52,850 nucleotides of DNA, taken from positions 1 to 52,850 of the forward strand of contig JBMYRH010000037.1 of NCBI GenBank assembly GCA_049602155.1, in the 5' to 3' direction. Shown here piece by piece: positions 44,880-52,850 of this stretch; position 1 is the first letter of the stretch, and every line of letters starts with the position of its first letter. The notes under the pieces are model-generated. The model saw only the letters and a program-made list of their open reading frames with translations. It was not told the DNA's origin and searched no databases. Made by a program: the position numbers and the translations under genes. The stretch is from JBMYRH01 sp049602155 (GTDB taxonomy: Bacteria > Myxococcota_A > UBA9042 > PHBI01 > JBMYRH01).

Positions 44880-45827
44880 GTGTCTGCCCCCTCCCGAACT
44901 CCCCCCCATGAGTGGTCCCCACCATCGGCTGCTCTCCAGGGTCGGTGTGCTCCGCGATGGGCAGGCCTCCTCGGGCTCATCGCCCTCCTCCTCGCCCCGC
45001 TCGATGCGCGCGCGACACAAGACGAGATCCCCCTGCCGATGGACACGCGCACGAGCCTCTTCCACAGCTCAAACGAAGACGCAGTGCACGCCTTCACCGC
45101 AGCGACTGGGGGCATCGACCTCGGTATCTACCCCCTCGGTGAGGCGAACCACGTCTGGCATGGCCGTGTCCACGGAGACATCGCCCTGCTGACCTGGCGC
45201 GACGACCTCGTCTGGCACGCGAGCCTTGAGGTCGAGACCATCGCAGACGATGGCAACGAGATCTCCTTCCGTCTCGTCCGCCTCTTCTATCAATTTCGAA
45301 CCGCTGTGGACCTCAAGCTTGGCCCTGGGGTGCTCTCTCTCGCGCTGAACCATCGCTGCGGTCATGGGACAGATGGCGCGCTCCCTGGCCGCATCCTCAT
45401 CCGCACGGGCGTCGATACGTCCTACCGTGCGTCTCATCGTTGGGGCGACCTTGAACTCTCGTGGTTAGTCCACGCCCACGCCACCGTCCTCGGCCAGAAC
45501 CGGGACTTGAACAGCCAGGTGCGCGGTCTCCTCTCTGGCGCAGCCCAGCTGAGCTATGACTTGCCCCACGACTTCCAACTGGTCGCCTCGGCCGGCATGG
45601 GGGTCGCGCTACAAGGTGGGAGCGCCTCCGACATCTACCTCATCTCTGACGCCGCCGACGGGCTAAAGGCCGCGCCCCTCCCTGTCGCGGCCATCGGCGG
45701 GCGGTACTCCGGGCTAGGGGCGAGCTTCGGCCTCTTCCTGCATTACCAACGCATCGTCGACACAGGGCTGACCGAGGCGACACAGCCCGCCTCCCTCTTC
45801 TCGCTGCGCCTTCGCTTCGGCTGGTAA
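44880..45827 (+). CDS. Putative outer-membrane beta-barrel-like protein
   Basis: A 315-residue protein with a signal peptide (hydrophobic WAGLLGLIALLLAPLDARA) and a mature part of alternating hydrophobic/polar residues typical of amphipathic strands (for example VDLKLGPGVLSLALNH and FSLRLRFGW). It ends in the aromatic Trp after an F-G, as outer-membrane beta-barrels often do. It starts with GTG 44880, only 15 nt after the TPR-like gene, and is the third gene of the plus cassette. No counterpart follows the minus cassette. It could be a porin or an assembly partner of the cassette; the function is unknown. Confidence 0.6.
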   Translation: MSAPSRTPPHEWSPPSAALQGRCAPRWAGLLGLIALLLAPLDARATQDEIPLPMDTRTSLFHSSNEDAVHAFTAATGGIDLGIYPLGEANHVWHGRVHGDIALLTWRDDLVWHASLEVETIADDGNEISFRLVRLFYQFRTAVDLKLGPGVLSLALNHRCGHGTDGALPGRILIRTGVDTSYRASHRWGDLELSWLVHAHATVLGQNRDLNSQVRGLLSGAAQLSYDLPHDFQLVASAGMGVALQGGSASDIYLISDAADGLKAAPLPVAAIGGRYSGLGASFGLFLHYQRIVDTGLTEATQPASLFSLRLRFGW

Positions 45828-45867
45828 CGGCCACGACCGAGCCCTGCCCCTGCGCACTAGGCCACGC

Positions 45868-46938
45868 TCAGCTCTGACCGCCTACAAACCGATAGGCTGA
45901 CCCTTTGCGCTCGAGGTTCATGCTTCGGAGGTTGTAGTACTGCGCGTCCTCCGAGTCTGAGTAGCTGTTCAGCTCTAGGGCATGATGACGCAGCGTACGG
46001 ACGGCCGCCTCGATGGGCGTCTCCGCCCGAAAACCGAGATCCCGCTCGAGGCGATCAGCGCAGAGGTGGTAATCCCGTTTATCGTGAATTGGGGCGATGT
46101 CGATGCGCACATCGAGGTCACCGAGTTCGCTCTGAATCAGCCGCGCGATGTCGCCTACTGTCAGGTTGATCTGCGACAAGTTGTAGGTCTTTCCAGAGAT
46201 CGTCTCAGCGTCGGCCTCAAGCAACATGCAGTAACAGCGAACCAAGTCATCAATGTGCACATTGGGGCGCCGCTGCTCCCCCCCGTGCACGGTGATCACG
46301 CCTTTGGTCAGCGCGTCGATCGTGAGCTTGTTCACCGTCAGGTCAAAGCGCTGCCGAGGCGACCACCCACAGACCGTGGCGCTGCGCAGGTTCACCGCGC
46401 AGAAGTCGGGACCAGCCGCAGACCGCACCAGCCACTCACTGAGGGACTTGTATCGTGCGTAGGGTCCAATGGGCGACGGCTCGAGGGCCTCGACAATGTC
46501 ATCTGCACTCTGGATGCCATAGACGCTGCTGGTCGATGCGTGAAGAAAGCGCCGCACGCCGCTTTGCCGTGCATGAGCGAGCACCAGGCCGACAGCATCG
46601 AAGTTGCACTGCCTAGCGAGGACCTCATCAAAGCCATCGGTGGGATCGTGTGAGATCCCCGCGAGGTGAATGACGGCGTCTACCCCGCTGACGGCTTGTC
46701 CGACGACCTCTGGGTCGCGGATATCTCCAGTGAGGCGCTCAAGCCGCTGCGACCAGCTGGGCCAGCGCGGGTCTGCAGCCCACGCTACAGGCCCCGCATC
46801 TCCGTACAGCTCAAGGTCCAAGACGCGCACCCGCCAACCCGCTGCGAGGAGCTCCGGCACGAGGCGACTGCCGACATAACCGGCTCCGCCAGTGACCAAG
46901 ACACGCCCCCGTGCGTCAGACTGGTTCTCAGTGCTCAC
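45868..46938 (-). CDS. NAD-dependent epimerase/dehydratase (extended SDR family)
   Basis: A 356-residue cytosolic enzyme. The Rossmann motif VTGGAGYVGSRL is at the N-terminus, the active-site pair lies in YARYKSLSEWLV (Y-x3-K), and STSSVYG supplies the Ser. Typical substrates of this family are nucleotide-sugars used in envelope polysaccharides, which would fit the neighbouring GT-C-like cassette, but the exact reaction is not deducible. The GTG start at 46938 has only a weak Shine-Dalgarno. Confidence 0.87.
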   Translation of the reverse strand: MSTENQSDARGRVLVTGGAGYVGSRLVPELLAAGWRVRVLDLELYGDAGPVAWAADPRWPSWSQRLERLTGDIRDPEVVGQAVSGVDAVIHLAGISHDPTDGFDEVLARQCNFDAVGLVLAHARQSGVRRFLHASTSSVYGIQSADDIVEALEPSPIGPYARYKSLSEWLVRSAAGPDFCAVNLRSATVCGWSPRQRFDLTVNKLTIDALTKGVITVHGGEQRRPNVHIDDLVRCYCMLLEADAETISGKTYNLSQINLTVGDIARLIQSELGDLDVRIDIAPIHDKRDYHLCADRLERDLGFRAETPIEAAVRTLRHHALELNSYSDSEDAQYYNLRSMNLERKGSAYRFVGGQS

Positions 46939-47079
46939 GGGCTACACGCTAGCACGCAAACTCAGTCGCCTCTAGGTCAGCAGGCCGACCCCGTGCGTAG
47001 GGGAGCAGATAAAACGGCCGCCAGCGCGACGTGAGGGCCACTGTGTAAGGCGGGTGGCGAGCCCCCTACAGCAAGGCGC

Positions 47080-49011
47080 TCATCCACGCACCGCCATCAC
47101 GTTCCGCCGTCGCACCGTCAGCGCAACCAAGACAAGGCCCATCAGGCACCAACTGCTCCACGGCGTCTCCGAGCTCGCGCCGCACTTCCAACCTCCGGCG
47201 AGGTGGTCCGCAATTTCGTCAGCGTCGACCGTGACCTCAGTGTCCTCCTCCTCAGGCTCGGAGCCTGGAGGCGGGTCCATGTCGAGGATGGACTCAGGGA
47301 TCTCGCACAGGGGCGTCCAGCCGTGCGGCGCCTCTAGGTCGTCCTGAAAGGCGACCTGAGGGCAGGCCTCGTCGGCGCTCCATGCGCTCCAAAGGGCGGC
47401 GTGTCCTGAGTCCGATGCGAAGTCCTCAAACACCTCATAGCCACCATCATACGCCTTGAAGACCACGGGCTCATGACACATTTGAGCAGCCGCGTCCCAC
47501 GTGTGCGCCTCGTTAAAGTCCATGATGAGGTCGTACATCGCGGGGGTCGTGCTGTTCCAACAGCACGTCCTCGCCGTCGCGTACTGAAGCTCCGCAAAAA
47601 CATAATCGTCGAGCAGGCGGTGCGCGCGATCTGTCGCCTCCACGTCCTCACCGAACCACCCTTCATTCAGCGCGTAGAGCGCCTCAAAGGCGTCCTCTCG
47701 ACGGGTGCGCTGTACGCAAGAGGACGGCTGAGCCCGCAAGGCCGCCCGCGCCTCGGCGATCTCCGAGAGCAGAAGCTCCCGCTCTTCATCGGCATCAGGC
47801 CCGTTAAAGAGCGCCTCAAAGGCCCCTGTTCGTGCCGCAAGCGCGGACAGATGCGATGCATTGATCCAATCCTCTTCGTCGTCATCAGGCACCACGTTGC
47901 GCCAGCGCCCTGACTGAATGATGGGCGTCCTCCAGCGCTTAAGCCCCCCGCCTAGAGCCGCGTAGGCGACGCCGTCAGCGTTGAGCCCAGGCCCTCCGCT
48001 CTTCGTGGCCGTAAAGAAGCCCTCCGCAGCGCCGCCCGTCTTCCACTTCGGCTGGATCCGCGGCATCGAGCCATAGGCGACCTCAATCGCCCGAGCGTTA
48101 GGGCCCGGCTGCGTGACATCGAGCAGGACCACCGTGTGGCCAATGCCCTGCTGCTGCCAGCGCTGCATCATCAAGTCTCCGGGGCGCATCGCCGCCGGGC
48201 TCAGGTTGAAGGTGTTGAAGGCGTCATCCACGATGTGCATGGAACCCAAATTGGTCAGGGCGCGCATCAAGAACTCGCCGATCCGCTTATTCAAATAGAC
48301 GGCATCGAAGTACGCCCCCGCGTAGGCCTCCTCCCCTAAAAACTCGACCGCGTCATCCTTGTTCGTCGTCAGAGACTTCCCTGCGAGGGACGTCGAGGAT
48401 GGCCACGCCGCCTCAAGCTGGGCCGGCGACATCTGCCCATGGCTGGCCGTGTAGTCCGTGTAATAGGACGCGAACTTGGGGAACCCAGACACCCGTGCGC
48501 CGCTGTGATGCACCACACCGAAGTGGCCGAAGTAGATGTTGGCGCCATGGGCCGGACTGTAGGCCCCCATGTACATCGGCAGGCCATGCCAAGCCGCGAA
48601 GGTCACGCGTAAAAAGATCGCTGTCTCCGCGCACTCAAGGCGTGGCGCAGGCAAGCTCTTACCCCAGGGCGTGGTCAGCAAGAAGGTCGTGTGACCGTCC
48701 TCAGAGGACGTTGGCCCAAAGCCGTTCACCCAGGCCGCGTACTTCTGATGCCAATCCAAACCGGAGTTCGCCGACCAAGCGAGGCCGGCTTCGGCGCTGA
48801 CATCACTCCAGTCACGCGTGACCGACCACACCTCGGTCGATGAGGGGAGCCCCGACAGCGCCGGCCCCTGCATGCCACTGACGCTATCCGATGCGCCCAT
48901 CAGCGCTGCCCGAAGCGTCTGCAACGCCGGTGCATCCTCGGCCTCAAGTGGCTCACACGCGGCCCCCGCGATCCCACAGAGCGCGACGAGTGTGATTGTG
49001 ATGCGGTGCAT
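47080..49011 (-). CDS. Secreted lipoprotein with papain/NlpC-like region and C-terminal anchor
   Basis: A 643-residue exported protein. The lipobox GAAC is at about residue 19, and a GGAGGGG Shine-Dalgarno precedes ATG 49011. The N-terminal half has LECAETAIFL (C127), MRPGDLMMQRW, and GIGHTVVLLDV (H292), a Cys...His layout like papain or NlpC/P60 hydrolases, without close family recognition. The rest is Glu/Asp-rich with paired Cys. The last ~35 residues, WKCGASSETPW-SSWCLMGLVLVALTVRRR, resemble a MYXO-CTERM/sortase-type sorting signal: small Cys-containing region, hydrophobic helix, Arg cluster. Having both a lipid anchor and such a tail is odd. It is predicted to be an envelope hydrolase. 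Confidence 0.68.
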   Translation of the reverse strand: MHRITITLVALCGIAGAACEPLEAEDAPALQTLRAALMGASDSVSGMQGPALSGLPSSTEVWSVTRDWSDVSAEAGLAWSANSGLDWHQKYAAWVNGFGPTSSEDGHTTFLLTTPWGKSLPAPRLECAETAIFLRVTFAAWHGLPMYMGAYSPAHGANIYFGHFGVVHHSGARVSGFPKFASYYTDYTASHGQMSPAQLEAAWPSSTSLAGKSLTTNKDDAVEFLGEEAYAGAYFDAVYLNKRIGEFLMRALTNLGSMHIVDDAFNTFNLSPAAMRPGDLMMQRWQQQGIGHTVVLLDVTQPGPNARAIEVAYGSMPRIQPKWKTGGAAEGFFTATKSGGPGLNADGVAYAALGGGLKRWRTPIIQSGRWRNVVPDDDEEDWINASHLSALAARTGAFEALFNGPDADEERELLLSEIAEARAALRAQPSSCVQRTRREDAFEALYALNEGWFGEDVEATDRAHRLLDDYVFAELQYATARTCCWNSTTPAMYDLIMDFNEAHTWDAAAQMCHEPVVFKAYDGGYEVFEDFASDSGHAALWSAWSADEACPQVAFQDDLEAPHGWTPLCEIPESILDMDPPPGSEPEEEDTEVTVDADEIADHLAGGWKCGASSETPWSSWCLMGLVLVALTVRRRNVMAVRG

Positions 49012-49051
49012 TGACCCCTCCTTACAGACGACGCGCGCACAAGAAGCAAAG

Positions 49052-49106
49052 TTCGTTCCATCCCGCCCACTGAACGAAAAAGCCTATTCTCTACAGGATG
49101 CTACAG
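49052..49106. promoter_or_regulatory. Inverted repeat and 10-bp-spaced direct repeat in a divergent intergenic region
   Basis: Between the secreted protein (minus) and the kinase (plus) lies TTCGTTC (49052-49058) with its inverse GAACGAA (49072-49078). Downstream, CTACAG occurs at 49091-49096 and again at 49101-49106, exactly one helical turn apart (10 bp). Both are plausible regulator sites. The rest of this 236-bp gap has no gene I can support. Confidence 0.35.
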
Positions 49107-49247
49107 TCCTCGCGTCGACTGCCCTCCGCCGCATCGGGGACAAGAGTCCCCAGCGAGAGGAGAACTCCTCGTGCGGCCGCCTGCCCAGTCGGTTAAGGTC
49201 CGCGCTCTGTGGGGGCCTCGGAGCCCTGCGCCACCGCAAGGAGCCGT

Positions 49248-51101
49248 ATGCAGCCTGCCATCAGCCCTCAAGCGCTCTACGAGATCGCGCTCACCGTGGG
49301 CTCCAGCCAGGAGCTGCAGGCGATGCTGCGCACGACGCTCACCGCGTTCGTGCAGCAGCTCGGTGCTCAGGCCGGCGCCGTGTACCGCGTGACGCACACC
49401 TCAGACCAAGCTCCACGAGTCACCCGAGTCATCGCGTTGTCTCGAGAGGCGCATGAGGCGGACCTCCAGACAGCACAAGCGCATCTAAAGAGTGAAGGGC
49501 CACTCCCCGCCGAGGTCCCGGGGATGGACGGACAGCTCTGCTTGGCCGAGATCCCCGGCTTCGGTGCGCTCTGCCTCATCGCTGGGAGAACCCCGCTGCC
49601 GACCTCCACGCTCATGGACCTCGCGCCACTGCTCTCCGCAGTCGGCCGCGCCTGCCGAACCTGCGATTATATTGAAGAAGAGGAGCGTCGCAGCGAGGCC
49701 CAAATCATGGCAGAGATGCTCGACGCGCGGACGCGGGAGCTTGCTGCGAGGACGCGAGAGCTCGACGCTGCACTGCAACGCACCCGAGACGTCTCCCGGC
49801 TTAAAGAGGAGCTACTGGCGAGCTTGAGCCACGAGTTGAGGACCCCGTTGAACGCCGTCCTCGGGCTGGCCGAAGCGCTGCAAGAGGAGATCTACGGTCC
49901 GCTGACGAGGGAGCAAGCAGAGTCCATTCAGGTGATCGAGCGCAGCGGGCGCAAGCTGCTGGCGCTGCTCACTGACATGATGGACTTCGTGCGTATTGGC
50001 TCCGGCCAAATGACGACCAGCTTCAACCTCTTCGACCTCTCAGAGACGGCGCAAGTCGCGGTCCAGCGCGAGCGAAAGGCGCTCAAGGCCAAGGGCATTC
50101 GCCTCGCGTTGGTCACGGGCTCCGATGACTTAGAGGTCCTAAGTGATGCGATCATCTGTCAGCGCATCGTGGGTGAGCTGCTATCCAATGCCATCAAGTT
50201 CACGACTGAAGGCGGTCGAATCAGCGTGGACGTCGAGGAGGCAGCTGAGACCGTCGTTATCACCGTCACTGACGACGGCTGTGGGATCTCTGAAGGCAAG
50301 CTCTCGCGTCTCTTCGAGCCCTTCGTCCAAATCGAAGGGGGACTCAAGCGGCGCTACGGCGGCACTGGGCTCGGGTTAGCCCTTAGCTCGAGGCTCGCCC
50401 GGCTGATTGGGGCCGAGCTAAACGTCAAGAGCGTCAAAGACGAGGGCAGTGAATTCTCTCTGACCATCTATAAGCAAGGTCCGAAGAAGCTCGAAATCTT
50501 CGGCGACCTCAATTGCCCCTACTGCTACACCCTGAACATGTGGATGGAAGAGTCACGCCTGTCACACCTCATCGCCTGGCGTGGCGTCGAGCAATTCCCG
50601 GCGCTTACGGTGGAGCAAGCGAACTCAGAGACTGGCCAGGCCTTACTCGACACGGAGTTCGCGGACATCGCGCCTCGCTGCCATGACGTGACGATTAATC
50701 GCCCCGTGCGGCGCTCGCACACCCACGCGGCCCTCAGTCTGCTCAAGTACATCGAGCTGGAGATGCCAGGGCGCCTGAGCGCCGCGCGGACTCAGCTCTT
50801 CGAGGCGATCTGGGTGCACCAGCGAGACATCTCAGACCTCGCCAGCGTGAAGGCCGCCTTGCCTGGCTTCTCCCTTGAACACGTCACCCCCGGAGCGCGA
50901 GAGGAGCAGGCGCTGCGGGATGACATAGAGGCTTGGCGAGCGGACCCGGACCCCTGCATCCCCACCGTCGTCTCGCCGCGACGCGGCGCGAGGCACCGTG
51001 GGCTGGGTCATCGCGCGCTGCTGCAACAGTTCTTGGACACCGAGCTTGGCTTCGTAGGCCCTATCGAGTCGGGCGGCTCCGCGTCCTCAGGCTCGAGCTA
51101 G
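49248..51101 (+). CDS. GAF-containing histidine kinase fused to a DsbA-like thioredoxin-fold domain
   Basis: A 617-residue soluble protein without signal peptide or transmembrane helix. It is laid out as a GAF-like region (about 1-140), an acidic/Arg coiled coil (about 145-185), a HisKA box with H195 (ASLSHELRTPLN), and an HATPase domain to about 410 (NAIKFT, VTDDGCGISEG, GGTGLGLALS). A further ~190 residues start KLEIFGDLNCPYCYTLN, with a thioredoxin-like CPYC at 423-426 and a cis-Pro loop CIPTVV (570-575), as in DsbA/FrnE proteins. AAGGAG lies 4 nt before ATG 49248. An in-frame start at 49209 lacks a Shine-Dalgarno. It ends overlapping the convergent cyclase gene. The thiol domain may sense redox state and modulate the kinase. 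Confidence 0.85.
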   Translation: MQPAISPQALYEIALTVGSSQELQAMLRTTLTAFVQQLGAQAGAVYRVTHTSDQAPRVTRVIALSREAHEADLQTAQAHLKSEGPLPAEVPGMDGQLCLAEIPGFGALCLIAGRTPLPTSTLMDLAPLLSAVGRACRTCDYIEEEERRSEAQIMAEMLDARTRELAARTRELDAALQRTRDVSRLKEELLASLSHELRTPLNAVLGLAEALQEEIYGPLTREQAESIQVIERSGRKLLALLTDMMDFVRIGSGQMTTSFNLFDLSETAQVAVQRERKALKAKGIRLALVTGSDDLEVLSDAIICQRIVGELLSNAIKFTTEGGRISVDVEEAAETVVITVTDDGCGISEGKLSRLFEPFVQIEGGLKRRYGGTGLGLALSSRLARLIGAELNVKSVKDEGSEFSLTIYKQGPKKLEIFGDLNCPYCYTLNMWMEESRLSHLIAWRGVEQFPALTVEQANSETGQALLDTEFADIAPRCHDVTINRPVRRSHTHAALSLLKYIELEMPGRLSAARTQLFEAIWVHQRDISDLASVKAALPGFSLEHVTPGAREEQALRDDIEAWRADPDPCIPTVVSPRRGARHRGLGHRALLQQFLDTELGFVGPIESGGSASSGSS

Positions 51102-52099
51102 CGCACCTTCATGATCCAAGTCGTCATCTCGCCCTGACCTTTCACAGCGACACTGTCACGTCGCTCAAAAGGCCAGCGGCCGGCAACTCGTTCGTGAGCC
51201 GCTTCGGAGAGCTGAATATGCCCCACGAGGCCGTGGCTCTCCATGCGACTGGCGATGTTCACGGTGTCTCCCCAGACGTCATAAGCGAGCCGCGATGTCC
51301 CGATGACACCTCCGATCAAGGGGCCGCAGTGCACCCCTACGCGCAGACTAAGGTCGACGCCTTGCTCTGCGCACACCACTTCAAGCAACTCGAAGAGCTC
51401 CAAGGCCAAGCGCACCATTTGAACGGTCGCCTCGACAGTGTCTGCACCGCTGTCCAGGCCCCCTGCGACCATGTAGGCGTCGCCGATGGTCTTGATCTTC
51501 TCGAGACCAAGCTCCTTGGTGCGCCGGTCAAACGCAGTAAAGATCTCGTTCAGGATCCGGACGACCTCAGCGGCCGAGCGCCCCTTCGCGAAGGAGACGA
51601 ACCCCTTGATGTCTGAGAAGAGGATGGTCGCGTCTTGAACCTTGTCGGCCACCACGCCCCGCTCTTCACGCAAACGCCGCGCGATTGAAGTCGGCAGCAC
51701 GTTGGCCAAGAGGTCGTGATAGGCCTTCACCTTCGCCAGCGCCTTGACCCTCAAGCGGAGCTCGGTCCCGTTGATTGGCTTAGTGAGGAACTCATCGGCG
51801 CCCGCCCTGAGCCCAGCGTTGCGATCCTCCTGCGTATTCAGAGCGGTACACATCACCACAGGGACAGGCTCAAACCTCGGATCGGCTTTGATGTGGCTGC
51901 ACGTCTCAAAGCCATCCATCTCGGGCATCATCACGTCGAGGAGGATCACGTCAGGCGTCACGCTCTCGAGCAACTGCAAAGCCTCTCGCCCGGTCGTCGC
52001 CTCGAGCACCTCGTACCCCGGGCGGCTCAAGTGCGCTCTCAACGTACGCCGTGCCGATGCGGTGTCATCCACAACCAGCACCGTGATGTCCCGCCCCAT
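51098..52099 (-). CDS. Response regulator with class III adenylate cyclase output
   Basis: A 333-residue cytosolic protein. A receiver domain (about 6-120) with D55 in VILLDVMMPEMDG, and a short helical linker (YHDLLANVLPTSIARRL), precede a class III cyclase domain (about 155-330). Two metal aspartates are expected at D163 (FSDIKGF) and D207 (TIGDAYM). EKIKTIGD supplies the Lys, and YDVWGDTVNIASRME the Asp, that favour adenine over guanine. It is predicted to make cAMP in response to phosphorylation. GGGGAG is about 9 nt before ATG 52099. The convergent stop codons overlap the kinase-DsbA gene by 4 bp, which suggests the two are functionally linked. Confidence 0.92.
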   Translation of the reverse strand: MGRDITVLVVDDTASARRTLRAHLSRPGYEVLEATTGREALQLLESVTPDVILLDVMMPEMDGFETCSHIKADPRFEPVPVVMCTALNTQEDRNAGLRAGADEFLTKPINGTELRLRVKALAKVKAYHDLLANVLPTSIARRLREERGVVADKVQDATILFSDIKGFVSFAKGRSAAEVVRILNEIFTAFDRRTKELGLEKIKTIGDAYMVAGGLDSGADTVEATVQMVRLALELFELLEVVCAEQGVDLSLRVGVHCGPLIGGVIGTSRLAYDVWGDTVNIASRMESHGLVGHIQLSEAAHERVAGRWPFERRDSVAVKGQGEMTTWIMKVR

Positions 52100-52301
52100 C
52101 GCTCCACTCCCCTATCTGTCATCCATATCGTTCAGCCTGGACTATGCACGGTGGGCTTCAACACCCGATAGGCTGAGCCCCTCTGGCGGGGCTGATATCC
52201 CGTGATGAAAGCACCTCAAGGAGACCATCACGCTGCCAAACTCCGAGACACGGGCTCCTGCTGAGGGTGTTTTAGCACGCCGGCGCTGCGTGGAACATAT
52301 G

Positions 52302-52317
52302 ACATGAACAGTCATGT
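52302..52317. promoter_or_regulatory. 6-bp palindrome upstream of the partial lipoprotein gene
   Basis: ACATGA-ACAG-TCATGT is a perfect inverted repeat about 60 bp before the ATG of the partial lipoprotein gene and 200 bp from the cyclase start. It is a candidate operator. The rest of the 277-bp gap shows nothing I can name. Confidence 0.3.
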
Positions 52318-52376
52318 ATCGCCCCGCAGTGCGACCATGCTAACGTCTGGCTCCGCCCCGCCCCTGAGTCCAACTG

Positions 52377-52850
52377 ATGTACGGCTTCAAATTGAACACA
52401 CGGCTCACGCTGCACGTGCTGCTCTGTCTCGCCCTGATGGGGTGCAGCGCGTCACCCTCGGACGCCAGCAGCGTCGACACCCTCTCCTCAGACGTGCTCG
52501 AGTCATCAAGCGACGCTTCGGACACCAGCATGGAGCCGACGGGGAACAACTCGGAGGGCCCTGGAGACGCTGATGCGACTTGGACAGACGTCACGTCCGT
52601 CGACGCGGTGCTCCCGGATCCAGAGAGCGACGGCGACGCGCTAAGTTCCCCCTCAGACACAACCTCCGACGACGTGACGGACGCGGACGCGGACGGCGAC
52701 CCCGCGACAACCGACGACGCAACAGCCGACGACGCGATGGACGACGCCGTGATGGACGACGCCGTGATGGACGACGCGGTGATGGACGACGCCGTGATGG
52801 ACGACGCCGTGATGGACGACGCCGTGATGGACGACGCGGTGATGGACGAC
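52377..52850 (+). CDS. Partial lipoprotein gene with acidic repeat, cut by the window end
   Basis: The frame opens at ATG 52377 and has no stop before the window edge; 158 codons are visible. The start reads MYGFKLNTRLTLHVLLCLALMGC, a signal peptide with lipobox (LMGC). An Asp/Ser/Thr-rich linker follows, like those of the lipoproteins at 2927 and 15415. From codon 121 a run of five-residue MDDAV units begins and continues to the edge. It has no long stalk domain yet, so the rest of the protein is unknown. It is probably a third member of the giant lipoprotein style. Confidence 0.8.
   Translation, partial: MYGFKLNTRLTLHVLLCLALMGCSASPSDASSVDTLSSDVLESSSDASDTSMEPTGNNSEGPGDADATWTDVTSVDAVLPDPESDGDALSSPSDTTSDDVTDADADGDPATTDDATADDAMDDAVMDDAVMDDAVMDDAVMDDAVMDDAVMDDAVMDD
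52737..52850 (+). repeat. 15-nt minisatellite encoding MDDAV
   Basis: Seven full tandem copies of a 15-nt unit plus a 9-nt partial copy at the edge. The Ala codon alternates between GCC and GCG (order GCC, GCC, GCG, GCC, GCC, GCC, GCG). Units are otherwise identical, so recent slippage or unequal exchange is likely, and the true number is unknown because it runs off the window. The 15-nt unit keeps the frame whatever the copy number. Confidence 0.95.

Overview
The window looks like a fragment of a GC-rich, Gram-negative genome related to the myxobacteria and Bradymonadales (Myxococcota; formerly Deltaproteobacteria). This is inferred from gene style only. The signs are many secreted lipoproteins with Asp/Thr-rich linkers after the lipobox, giant Cys-rich and MopE/thrombospondin-type-3-like repeat proteins, a C-terminus resembling MYXO-CTERM, a remnant of a PknB-type kinase, and many two-component proteins including a sigma-54 activator. 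Two runs of exactly ten Ns (22586-22595 and 26075-26084) lie inside genes and show that this is a scaffolded draft, probably a metagenome bin. No rRNA, tRNA, CRISPR array, transposase or phage gene was seen.

Left part (1-24.5 kb): a permuted aconitase/isopropylmalate-isomerase fusion (minus strand), a broken Ser/Thr kinase gene running into a lipoprotein gene, an NtrC-type regulator with its membrane histidine kinase, an FHA-like protein, and two very large surface lipoproteins. The two lipoproteins share a Cys-rich base but have different repeat stalks and tips, and they flank a translationally coupled DUF2157-DUF4401-GDYXXLXY membrane operon. A GAF hybrid kinase, a membrane-fused spermidine-synthase-like gene (split by Ns) and a DUF4344 putative metallopeptidase follow.

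Middle (24.8-36.8 kb): a POT-family peptide transporter with a pseudopilin-like insert (split by Ns), then a minus-strand run of two paralogous tiny Cys-rich lipoproteins and a diiron ferritin-like protein, a VOC protein, and two translationally coupled PLP fold-type-II enzymes. A divergent promoter region separates these from a coupled pair of c-type cytochrome lipoproteins with three and two haem sites.

Right part (36.8-52.9 kb): a two-gene cassette (polytopic GT-C-like membrane protein plus exported TPR-like protein) is present twice, head to head, as diverged paralogs. The plus copy carries on into a beta-barrel-like protein. Then come an SDR epimerase and a secreted papain/NlpC-like protein with both a lipobox and a C-terminal anchor. 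The window ends with a convergent pair: a histidine kinase fused to a DsbA-like thioredoxin-fold domain, and a receiver-adenylate cyclase. A partial lipoprotein gene with a 15-nt minisatellite runs off the right edge.

Most interesting points: the kinase-DsbA fusion facing a response-regulator cyclase; the inverted duplicated GT-C/TPR cassette; the shared-base, different-tip surface lipoproteins; the Cys-rich lipoprotein pair coupled to a ferritin-like protein; and the cytochrome lipoprotein pair.
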